Source: Lentisphaerota bacterium | GTDB lineage: Bacteria; Verrucomicrobiota; Kiritimatiellia; RFP12; UBA1067 | Assembly (NCBI GenBank): GCA_015061765.1 | Contig: SUVZ01000054.1 | Location: 1-13,876, forward strand | DNA: 13,876 nucleotides | Direction of reading: 5' to 3' | Shown here: positions 6,653-13,563 of the stretch, piece after piece | How the letters are laid out: each line of letters starts with the position of its first letter | How positions within the stretch are numbered: the first letter of the stretch is position 1 | Notes under the pieces: model-generated | The model's input: the letters and a program-made list of their open reading frames with translations, nothing else | Database searches by the model: none | Told to the model about the DNA's origin: nothing | Made by a program: the position numbers and the translations under genes

Positions 6653-9600
6653 ATGATGTCGAAGTGGAAACATTCAGGTCGCCAGGGATCGGCTCTGCTT
6701 ATCGTTCTTGGCATGTTCGCGTTTATGCTTGTGAGCGCGGTATCCTTCTCTATCTATATGCGCGCAAGCCGTGCGCCAAGTTCGTATGTAAGGCGCAATG
6801 CGTCTGCACGTCATCTCGTGAAGGCTGCTCTCGCCCGTGCCATTGATGAAGTTGATATGACTATCGGCAACGACCCATTCCCTGGAGTCGGATACAACCA
6901 TGATTATGGTAATGACGGCAGAAATCAAGGCGATAAGCTAAAGAACGACAACTGGCACGGTCGCGTATTCACTCCCTCGAACGAGGTCGCCTATGCAGAT
7001 ACCGTTTCGACCCTCTCGCTTGAGGCCCTCGGTTATCTGCCGCCAAGCCTTATCAATGAGGTTCGCTACTGGAGCCGTCACACGCGCACCGCAAAATGGC
7101 ATTCCTTCAACTATGGATTGGGACAGTATGCATTTACCGCTGTCAATGTCTCCGATTTCTTTGATCTGAATCAGTTTATCGATCTGGATGGTGTGCAGAA
7201 GCAGCGCCTAAATAGATCCTCGTCGGAGCATGGACGCATTTCTCCTGCATATTTGTTCCGTGGCTCGAACAATGCCGATATGGATACGGGGGGGGATTTG
7301 GCTTCCGCATTCCTGGCGGCGATGAAAGACGGCAAGGCGTTAGGAATCACTCCATCATTGCAGGAGGTGCCATTCGTTTCCATGATGGACTTCAATCTTG
7401 CTCTTGGGGGGAATCCGCTTGGTGGTATAGCTTCGCCTTTCATGAATCGCCTTAATGGATCATCGGGGCGGTTTTACGATAGCGTCGGTGAAGAGGCCGT
7501 GCGCCGTCAGGTGTTCATGGCTGGTGGATGGAATGGTAGCTCCAATCTGACATGGAGCGCATGCGCGAACGCCGGCATTATCAATCTTGGTTTTCCGGAG
7601 GCTCAACCGTTCTGGAAGATTGGTAGTAAGCTTGAAAACGCGATAGATCAGGAAGTCAGGCTCATCGACTGCATAAACATAGACGATACATATTTCTGGA
7701 AGAACGGCATAATCGGATTTGACAAGATGCCGACAATGTCTGCGGTTCTGTTGAGCGACTATCTCGACTGCAACAGCGTTCCGATTTCGCTCTGCGTTCC
7801 GTGCACTGAAGCGGTTCCGATGCTTTGCGGCGCCAGATTCAGTTCCGGTCAGATGGATTGCTCGGTTGAATTTGAGGAGAAGAAGGAGCCTGTAGAAGTT
7901 GGAACCAATGCCGACGGCACTCCGAAAATGGCCGATTACACCAAGCATACCTATAAGTTGAAGATAGATATCCCTGGGTTCGTCTTGAAACTGGCGACTG
8001 TGTATCCGTTCAAGTCGGACGCGTCCAAAAACTACACCGCGGAGGTCGTGGCCCGTGTATTTCTTTCGGCGAATTCCGATCTTCGTGTGAAGGCGGGATC
8101 GGTAGGTCTTGGTCCGGATTTGAAAACTTGGCCTAATGCGAAGATCGGCAGTGCCGATATGTCCATGCGTCAGGTGGCGCAGTTGGGGCAGCAGGTGAAG
8201 TGCCGCGCGGCAGGAACCGAGGAAACTGCGGTGGACGGGAATCTGGATGTCAGGCTTGCTGATTGGGATCCGATTGAAGCAGAGGCCGTTCTGTATTACG
8301 ATGAAAATAACCAGCTTGTGAACTCTATGTGCACATGCGATAAGAATTTCACGTTCTACGATGGGGACTGGAATCCGGTTGAATTCTTTGCAACGCTCAA
8401 GAATGGTGGGCTCCCCGGGGTGAAGTTCACGCCTTCGGTGTCGACATGGGTGCGTATCACCGATGGTTCGAAGACTGTTGACATGGTTCCAGCGATTGCC
8501 GGATACGACAATCTCAACTGGGAGACGGCGGACGTGAATGGCTTCTATGCCGCCACCGGTTCGAATGCGGGAGAGCCTATGCTCCGGTTCTTCGGGGATG
8601 GTGCGTTTTCTTTTGAGCTTACGAAGGATGGTTTCCAGGACAGGACCGCTACCGTGAAATATGATGTGGATGGAGCCTATATTGCCAACGATCCACGTAT
8701 AAACTGGGCACCGGAACACTGGATGTGGGATGCTGCCTGCAATGCGCCGGGAGATGCCTGGCTTGATAGAGGCAGAAATTTCCGCAATACCCATTATTGG
8801 TGTGATTCCGACATATTTATGTCTGTTTCGGATCAGGGGTATCTTCAGTCTATGTACGAGTGGTTGTTCATACCGCAGACAAGACGTATTCTGCCTGCTG
8901 GGAATGATGCAGCGGCCGATTGGGGCGAGTTCCAGAACAATCAAGCCGTTTATGACGGGAAACAGCGTACCGCGATTGATGGGGTCGCTCACGCCAATTT
9001 GATGTGGCGCACCTACCGGTCTGACGCGTTTTCCCCTCCGGAAGACGCCGGTAAAGGAACATTGGGTGCCAATGATGGCGGAAATCCGAACAACTGGGGA
9101 AGCATCGACGAGATTCCGTTCATGGAGTCAGAAAATGGATTGCGGGTGAATCCTTACACGGACAGTATGAACATAATGCTTGGCGCATTCGCGAATATGC
9201 CGTGCGATTGGTGGTCAGCCGGAACTAACCATGCCGTCAACGGCAAGTCTTATATGGCACCGAATTCATCTACTTTAGAAGAATCAAACCTTTTTGAATG
9301 GTCGCGTAAGTATCAGGATGTTTATAACATGGCCTATTATTGGATGGGTGCGTTCAAACGTTGGGACATGTCCAATAAAGAGGATCGCAGCAAGTTGTTC
9401 TATAAACCCGATTACTGGAAAGAGGTGTTCGAGGATGCAATCTACTGGTATGACGGCAGGATTGCCTATGATGTGCCGATTGTGACTTCAGAGAATCTTT
9501 CGTTAGATTCGGGTATATTGAATGATTCCACTGTTGAGCCTATATTGAAGAATATGACGCTTGCGGAGCGTAAGTTCCTGTACGGATATCTGAAGGGATG

Positions 9601-9901
9601 TTTTGCCAACACCCACCAGCTGTTCCTGATATTTGTCCGTGCCGAGTCCGCCGCCGGAGGTGGTGGCGCTGGTTCTGGAGCCCGTGCGGTCGCTCTTGTC
9701 TGGCGCGATCCGCAGGCTCCGATGAAGAATGGTCAGTTCGTGACGGCTGACGGCGGTACTGAAGCACCGCAATATGGTAAGGACAACGCGCAGAAGTATC
9801 TGAAGCTTGAGGATGGCATGAATGAGGAGTCGTGGCGTTTGAACGAGCGTGTTTATCCGCCTCATAAAACCCGCATCCTTTTCTATCACCAGTTGGATTA
9901 A
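6653..9901 (+). CDS. Giant GspK-like / Verru_Chthon cassette A-like prepilin protein
   Basis: About 1082 residues from ATG 6653 (ATG 6656 is equally possible). The N-terminus has a basic leader ending RQG12, then SALLIVLGMFAFMLVSAVSF. It fits the GspK/PilX type: Gly at -1 and a hydrophobic helix, but no Glu at +5 (Ile instead), as in GspK, the tip-initiating pseudopilin. The helix continues with SARHLVKAALARAIDEVD, as in GspK. The remaining ~1000 residues are rich in Trp, Tyr, Asn and Asp and match no domain I can name. Near the C-terminus is a Gly-rich linker (AAGGGGAGSG), then ARAVALVWRDP. Usual GspK is ~320 residues, so this is over three times larger. Its place after H-, I-, J- and G-like genes supports the K assignment. 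Size and context also resemble the Verru_Chthon cassette protein A family of Verrucomicrobia. A G8 tract lies at 7288-7295. A single uninterrupted frame argues against a pseudogene. Confidence 0.75.
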   Translation: MMSKWKHSGRQGSALLIVLGMFAFMLVSAVSFSIYMRASRAPSSYVRRNASARHLVKAALARAIDEVDMTIGNDPFPGVGYNHDYGNDGRNQGDKLKNDNWHGRVFTPSNEVAYADTVSTLSLEALGYLPPSLINEVRYWSRHTRTAKWHSFNYGLGQYAFTAVNVSDFFDLNQFIDLDGVQKQRLNRSSSEHGRISPAYLFRGSNNADMDTGGDLASAFLAAMKDGKALGITPSLQEVPFVSMMDFNLALGGNPLGGIASPFMNRLNGSSGRFYDSVGEEAVRRQVFMAGGWNGSSNLTWSACANAGIINLGFPEAQPFWKIGSKLENAIDQEVRLIDCINIDDTYFWKNGIIGFDKMPTMSAVLLSDYLDCNSVPISLCVPCTEAVPMLCGARFSSGQMDCSVEFEEKKEPVEVGTNADGTPKMADYTKHTYKLKIDIPGFVLKLATVYPFKSDASKNYTAEVVARVFLSANSDLRVKAGSVGLGPDLKTWPNAKIGSADMSMRQVAQLGQQVKCRAAGTEETAVDGNLDVRLADWDPIEAEAVLYYDENNQLVNSMCTCDKNFTFYDGDWNPVEFFATLKNGGLPGVKFTPSVSTWVRITDGSKTVDMVPAIAGYDNLNWETADVNGFYAATGSNAGEPMLRFFGDGAFSFELTKDGFQDRTATVKYDVDGAYIANDPRINWAPEHWMWDAACNAPGDAWLDRGRNFRNTHYWCDSDIFMSVSDQGYLQSMYEWLFIPQTRRILPAGNDAAADWGEFQNNQAVYDGKQRTAIDGVAHANLMWRTYRSDAFSPPEDAGKGTLGANDGGNPNNWGSIDEIPFMESENGLRVNPYTDSMNIMLGAFANMPCDWWSAGTNHAVNGKSYMAPNSSTLEESNLFEWSRKYQDVYNMAYYWMGAFKRWDMSNKEDRSKLFYKPDYWKEVFEDAIYWYDGRIAYDVPIVTSENLSLDSGILNDSTVEPILKNMTLAERKFLYGYLKGCFANTHQLFLIFVRAESAAGGGGAGSGARAVALVWRDPQAPMKNGQFVTADGGTEAPQYGKDNAQKYLKLEDGMNEESWRLNERVYPPHKTRILFYHQLD

Positions 9902-9934
9902 GTTTGTGAATAATCGAAATGAAGAATATTCAAT

Positions 9935-9990
9935 GGTAGGGCGCGTTGTCCCCAACGCGCCGCGGCGGCTTGAGGACAAGCCGCCCTACC
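9935..9990. repeat. 56-bp double-hairpin element (REP/BIME-like)
   Basis: The ends GGTAGGG (9935-9941) and CCCTACC (9984-9990) are inverse complements. Inside are two perfect 9-bp hairpins with 4-nt loops. Hairpin 1 is GGCGCGTTG (9940-9948) with CAACGCGCC (9953-9961), loop TCCC. Hairpin 2 is GGCGGCTTG (9964-9972) with CAAGCCGCC (9977-9985), loop AGGA. Hairpin 2 read on the - strand is the same module as hairpin 1, with CG to GC swaps matched on both sides of the stem. This looks like an inverted pair of one repeat module, as in REP/BIME elements. No T-run follows on either side, so it is not a classic intrinsic terminator, though it could stabilise or end the upstream mRNA. Confidence 0.85.
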
Positions 9991-9998
9991 ATAAATAA

Positions 9999-10026
9999 CG
10001 ACTAATTGCTAACCACTAACCGCTAA
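9999..10026 (-). repeat. Heptamer array in inverted orientation, 4 units
   Basis: On the + strand the units are CGACTAA, TTGCTAA, CCACTAA and CCGCTAA. On the - strand these read TTAGCGG, TTAGTGG, TTAGCAA and TTAGTCG, the same TTAGYNN unit as the arrays at 1626 and 2882 but in opposite orientation. It runs up to 5 nt before the next ATG and takes the place of a ribosome binding site. Confidence 0.75.
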
Positions 10027-10031
10027 TAACT

Positions 10032-10976
10032 ATGAAACAGAAAAAAGGTTTTTCGCTCGTAGAACTTCTCATCGTAATCGGGATCATTGCCGTTCTTGGT
10101 GGCGTGATGCTTACGCAGTTTTCCGGATCCACAGATAGCGCTCTTGCCACCAGCTGTCTCAACAACATGCGTTCGCTGTGCAACGCTGTTCTCTCTCAGG
10201 CATCTCGTGATGAGTTTTATCCAGCGGCTGGCCCATACAAATATTTGGATGTCGATCCTGATTCTGACGATTACAGGAAAACCTTGTGGTCGCAGGGTTG
10301 GATAGGACAGGCCGAGGGAAACAAGAGCGTTTCCTGTTACACTTCGGACGAGGGGTACGACCAGCATTATGCGATAACAAACGGTACTATCTGGAGAGCA
10401 ATGGGCGGGAAACGGGACGCATATGTTTGTCCTGCCCATACGAAGCATTGCAAGCGCGGCAAATATCCGGCTCCAGCCTGGAGCTATGCCATGAACAGCT
10501 ATTTCGGTTGGGAGCGTGGTGATAAGACGGCTGCCGGATATTCGGGAGGACGGCGTTGGTACGGTTCGGGAGCTATGTCCTTTTCGTACAAGTCTTCTCC
10601 TACAACCCGCAAACGACCTGCCGAGAAGGTGCTCCTCTTCGCTGAAATTCCATATGTTGTGATACAGGGAATGCAAACACCTGATGTCGCCACTTCTGCA
10701 GATTCATCCAATGATATGGTGCTGCAGTATGCAAACGACAACGATGGCAATGAAAAGGCAAATAAGGCGGCCAGTGGTGTAGCCGAAGCTATCGGATTCA
10801 ACCATAAGGTCGGTAACGACTATTCGGCCCATGTTTCGTTTGCGGATGGACATTGCGAGAAGTTGATGATGCCGCGTGGTGGAAATGAGGATATGCTGAT
10901 ATCGTTGACTACGTGGCTTTGCACCGGTCAGGAATATACGTTCAACGGCAATGTTTACCAGAAGGTATCGGAATGA
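10032..10976 (+). CDS. Prepilin-type protein with H-X9-DG-like C-terminal domain
   Basis: 314 residues. Leader MKQKKG then FSLVELLIVIGIIAVLGGVML: Gly6 at -1, Glu11 at +5. The middle has YVCPAHTKHCK and AWSYAMNSYFGW, and near the end come F-N-H258 and SFADGH (D272-G-H274). This order (CP motif, YxMN, then FxDGH) is typical of the large family of prepilin-like proteins in Planctomycetes and Verrucomicrobia annotated as DUF1559 or H-X9-DG domain proteins; their function is not established. Cys residues at CPAHTKHC and elsewhere may form disulfides. No Shine-Dalgarno sequence precedes the ATG. Its stop overlaps the next ATG (10973-10976), linking it to the envelope-assembly genes. It is separated from the pseudopilin run by the double-hairpin element, so it may be regulated apart from them. 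Confidence 0.83.
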   Translation: MKQKKGFSLVELLIVIGIIAVLGGVMLTQFSGSTDSALATSCLNNMRSLCNAVLSQASRDEFYPAAGPYKYLDVDPDSDDYRKTLWSQGWIGQAEGNKSVSCYTSDEGYDQHYAITNGTIWRAMGGKRDAYVCPAHTKHCKRGKYPAPAWSYAMNSYFGWERGDKTAAGYSGGRRWYGSGAMSFSYKSSPTTRKRPAEKVLLFAEIPYVVIQGMQTPDVATSADSSNDMVLQYANDNDGNEKANKAASGVAEAIGFNHKVGNDYSAHVSFADGHCEKLMMPRGGNEDMLISLTTWLCTGQEYTFNGNVYQKVSE

Positions 10977-11932
10977 AGAAGTTGATAGTTGCATTTGTCG
11001 CTGTTTTTTCGGTGGTGGTGTCGGCGGCGAAGCTGGATGGCATTGCCGCTCGTGTTGATTCGGCCGTGATCACGGTTGGTGACGTGATGGCGGAGATTCG
11101 GCGCAATCCTGAAATAAGCGGTCGCATGATTGCAAGCGATGAATCGGAGATGCAGACTCTGTACCGTGCCGCGCTCGACAATCTCGTTGAGCGCCGTCTT
11201 ATCCTCAAGGCCGCCGCTGAAAAGAAAGTTGAGATTCCGGAATGGGTCATTGATAACCAGCTTCGCGAAATCGTGAACAATTCGTTCGGTGGGGACATGA
11301 ACCGCCTTCATGAGGAGATGGCGCGTTCTAAGGTTCCCATGACCGAATACCGCAACACTGTGAAGGAGGATATTCTCGTCCGCGGAATGCGTCAGCAGAT
11401 GATCGAGCAGTTCGTGACAGCTTCCCCCGCCGCGATGAAGAAGGAATTTGCAGATCATCCCGACAAGTACCGTCAGGAAGCAAAGGTTTCGGTTCGTGTG
11501 ATACTTCTCAAGCCTGCACAGGAAGGCGATGGTGTTGCAAGTCTTGATACGCGCTGGGCGCAGATTGGTGAAGAGTTGGCAAAAGGCGAGAAGTTTTCAG
11601 ATATGGCGATTAAGTATTCCGCCGATTCGCATGCGAAGGACGGAGGACTCTGGAAGGATGTGAATCCGGAAGAGGCTTTTCGCCCTGAGATTGCCAATGC
11701 CATTGCGAAGCTTGATGTTGGACGGGTCTCGAATATGATTGATCTTGACGGATGGGGCTTCATCGTAAAGAAGGAGTCTGAGACGAAGGCAAAGCAGATG
11801 TCCTTTGCCGAGGCATACGACAAAATTGCCGCGAACGTCCAAAAGGCCGCCGCCAAGAAGGCCTATGATGAATGGATCGTCCGTTTGAAGGATACGTCGT
11901 TCATCAAGATATACCCGATGCCTAAGGAGTAA
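10973..11932 (+). CDS. SurA-like periplasmic peptidyl-prolyl isomerase/chaperone (parvulin type)
   Basis: 319 residues. N-terminal Sec signal peptide MKKLIVAFVAVFSVVVSA with likely cleavage after Ala18. Residues about 20-160 form a helical SurA-N-type chaperone region (DGIAARVDSAVITVGDVMAE, then NLVERRLILKAA). A single rotamase (PPIC/parvulin) domain spans about 168-268, with the VSVRVILL strand and the segment AIKYSADSHAKDGGLWKDV, matching the parvulin KxxSxDxxxxxGGxLG pattern; the final Gly is replaced by lysine (LWK). E. coli SurA has two such domains and 428 residues, so this is a one-domain form; PrsA- or PpiD-like names are alternatives. It would escort outer-membrane proteins through the periplasm. 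The ATG at 10973 lies in the stop of the upstream gene (ATGA) with GAAGG 7 nt upstream; an earlier in-frame ATG at 10913 would add 20 residues and spoil the signal peptide. Confidence 0.87.
   Translation: MKKLIVAFVAVFSVVVSAAKLDGIAARVDSAVITVGDVMAEIRRNPEISGRMIASDESEMQTLYRAALDNLVERRLILKAAAEKKVEIPEWVIDNQLREIVNNSFGGDMNRLHEEMARSKVPMTEYRNTVKEDILVRGMRQQMIEQFVTASPAAMKKEFADHPDKYRQEAKVSVRVILLKPAQEGDGVASLDTRWAQIGEELAKGEKFSDMAIKYSADSHAKDGGLWKDVNPEEAFRPEIANAIAKLDVGRVSNMIDLDGWGFIVKKESETKAKQMSFAEAYDKIAANVQKAAAKKAYDEWIVRLKDTSFIKIYPMPKE
11924..11929 (+). promoter_or_regulatory. Ribosome binding site of the BamD-like gene
   Basis: AAGGAG at 11924-11929, at the very end of the SurA-like gene, is 8 nt from TTG 11938 and 11 nt from ATG 11941. 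The spacing would suit TTG, while codon preference suits ATG; the two products differ by one residue. Confidence 0.6.
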
Positions 11933-11940
11933 AAACCTTG

Positions 11941-13011
11941 ATGAACGTGAAAGACTGCAATAGAATCGCTGCCGGTGTCATTCTGTCGATGGCCGTGCTT
12001 TCGGTCGAGGCGGCACCGCAGCGTGTCGCCGGTTCCGGTCCTGGTGGATATTCCCAATGGGCTACCGACCAGTATCCGGGGTTTGACGGGCTGGACACCC
12101 TGCCCGTTCCGGAAAAGAAAGAGAATGGTTGGCTCAAGGAATGGCTTGGTGTCGGCGCACCGAAGGGGGCTACTGCGCTGGAGCAGATGTCTGTCGCAAA
12201 GGGACTTGAGGAGGAAGGCGAATACAAGGATGCCGTAAAGGCCTATGATGCACTTGTGCGCGAATGGCCTGCCTCTGTTGAAGCGTCCGAAGCGCAGTAC
12301 CGCATAGCCAAACTGCTGGAGACGAATCTGGGAGAATATGCCGACGCCTACGAGGAGTATGCGTATCTCCTCGATTTCTATCCAAGGGAGTGTCCCTATG
12401 CCGATGTCGTAGAGGCGCAGTACAAGCTTGTCAATCTCCTTTACGATACAAGGCGTGTGTTTCTCGGCATGAGCTTCACCGGAAATCGCGAACTTCGTCA
12501 GAGTTACGAGCGGATCGTCCGCCGTGCGCCGGGAGCGGCCTATGTTCCCGAGGCGATGCTCAAGATTGCGGATCTCCGTGAGCAGGATACGGATTACGAG
12601 GAGTCCATCAAGGTGTATTCCTCGCTCCGCAGCCGCTATCCCGGAACGGATGCCGCCCGTATCGCCCTATATCGCGAAGCGAAGGCTCGCATGTGGTTGG
12701 TGCGTCGTCTCGCATACAACCTTCCCCGATGCAAGGATACTGAGAGCTATCTCAAGCTTGCGATCAAGAATGATCCGAGCCATCCTGATGTTGAAGAGAT
12801 GCGCACATGGCTCAAGGAACTGAGCGACTATCTTGCCGAGGACGCATGGACGCGGGCGAAGTTCTACGATACGCGCATGCGTACTCGTCACGCCACGATA
12901 TCCGCGTACGAGAGGTTCATCGCAGAACACCCTGATTCCAGTCATGCGGACGAAGCCCGCGCCCGCGTAGCGGAGCTGAAGAACGGAAACAATGAGGAGT
13001 CTTCAAAATGA
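11941..13011 (+). CDS. BamD-like tetratricopeptide outer-membrane assembly protein
   Basis: 356 residues. A signal peptide (about 1-24, RIAAGVILSMAVLSVEA, cut before Ala25) is visible, but there is no lipobox cysteine, whereas BamD is normally a lipoprotein. Several TPR-like helix pairs follow: around 85-112 (GEYKDAVKAYDALVREWP), 120-148 (GEYADAYEEYAYLLDFYP), 157-197, 202-233 (DYEESIKVYSSLRSRYP) and 298-338 (RHATISAYERFIAEHPDS). The last repeat, with AxFYxxR before it and DEARARVAEL after it, is close to the BamD pattern. BamD bridges BamA and the other Bam proteins at the inner face of the outer membrane. At 356 residues it is longer than E. coli BamD (~245). Between the SurA-like and LptE-like genes it fits an envelope-assembly role. 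A CpoB/YbgF-like TPR protein is the main alternative. Confidence 0.78.
   Translation: MNVKDCNRIAAGVILSMAVLSVEAAPQRVAGSGPGGYSQWATDQYPGFDGLDTLPVPEKKENGWLKEWLGVGAPKGATALEQMSVAKGLEEEGEYKDAVKAYDALVREWPASVEASEAQYRIAKLLETNLGEYADAYEEYAYLLDFYPRECPYADVVEAQYKLVNLLYDTRRVFLGMSFTGNRELRQSYERIVRRAPGAAYVPEAMLKIADLREQDTDYEESIKVYSSLRSRYPGTDAARIALYREAKARMWLVRRLAYNLPRCKDTESYLKLAIKNDPSHPDVEEMRTWLKELSDYLAEDAWTRAKFYDTRMRTRHATISAYERFIAEHPDSSHADEARARVAELKNGNNEESSK
12994..12999 (+). promoter_or_regulatory. Ribosome binding site of lptE
   Basis: GAGGAG at 12994-12999, within the end of the BamD-like gene, is 8 nt before ATG 13008. That ATG overlaps the upstream stop as ATGA. Confidence 0.75.
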
Positions 13012-13562
13012 GATCGATGCTTTATACCGGTGCGCTGCTTGCGGTGACGTTGCTTTCCGGATGCGCCGGATATACATGGGGCACATCGGTTCCGAAGGAA
13101 TACCGCAAGGTGTCGGTGCCTGTGTTCGAGAACATGACAACGGTTTCGGAGATCGGTCCGATCGTTACGCAGTACACGTTGCGTGAATTCCAGCGCGAGG
13201 GTTCGTTCAAGATCGTCCGTCCCGAGGATGCCGCAATAGAGGTGCAGGGCGTGCTGCGTTCCATGCATCGTGAGGGCGTCGCATATGACCGCGGACAGGG
13301 CATGCGCGCATCAGAGTACCGCTATGTGATTGTCGCGGATGTCACGTTCGTCGACAAGAAGAACGGCAAGGTGCTTTTTGAACGCAAAGGCATCAAGGGT
13401 GAGACCACATTCCTTACCAATGACGATCTCCTGACCGGCCAGAGGAACGCATCGTTCCGGATCGCCGACGACATTGCGCGTCAGATCGTCAATGATGCAT
13501 TGGCTCTTCCGTTTCCTGAAGACGGGAAAGGCACCGGTGCAGTCGAAGGTGTGCAGAAGTAG
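13008..13562 (+). CDS. lptE: LPS-assembly lipoprotein LptE
   Basis: 184 residues. A lipoprotein signal peptide ends in LSGC with the lipidated Cys at 19, followed by AGYTWGTS, the start typical of LptE (GCGYxxxG). The next parts, KVSVPVFENMTT and VTQYTLREFQREGSFKIV, match the family pattern of a strand, the VPxFxN motif and a helix, and the DAAIEVQGVL segment precedes further beta strands. The family is about 165-200 residues. LptE plugs the LptD barrel in the outer membrane and helps place LPS on the cell surface; its presence implies a diderm that makes LPS or a related glycolipid. It is coupled to the BamD-like gene by an ATGA overlap and the next gene begins one base after its stop. LptD itself is not in the window. 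Confidence 0.87.
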   Translation: MRSMLYTGALLAVTLLSGCAGYTWGTSVPKEYRKVSVPVFENMTTVSEIGPIVTQYTLREFQREGSFKIVRPEDAAIEVQGVLRSMHREGVAYDRGQGMRASEYRYVIVADVTFVDKKNGKVLFERKGIKGETTFLTNDDLLTGQRNASFRIADDIARQIVNDALALPFPEDGKGTGAVEGVQK

Positions 13563-13563
13563 C

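Noticed and set aside
7460..8992. Open frame of 510 codons on the - strand, opposite the giant GspK-like gene
   Set aside because: It lies fully within the coding strand of the giant gene, has no recognisable motifs or signal, and looks like an antisense frame kept open by codon bias.
9904..9930. Possible promoter TTGTGA...AATATT before the H-X9-DG gene
   Set aside because: Spacing is only 15 bp and the -10 match is poor, so it was not called.
9935..9990. Double-hairpin element as a classic rho-independent terminator
   Set aside because: No T-run follows the stems on either strand, so it was called a repeat element instead.
10023..10676. 217-codon open frame on the - strand opposite the H-X9-DG prepilin gene
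   Set aside because: It overlaps a clear + strand prepilin gene almost fully, and its composition looks like antisense of that gene.
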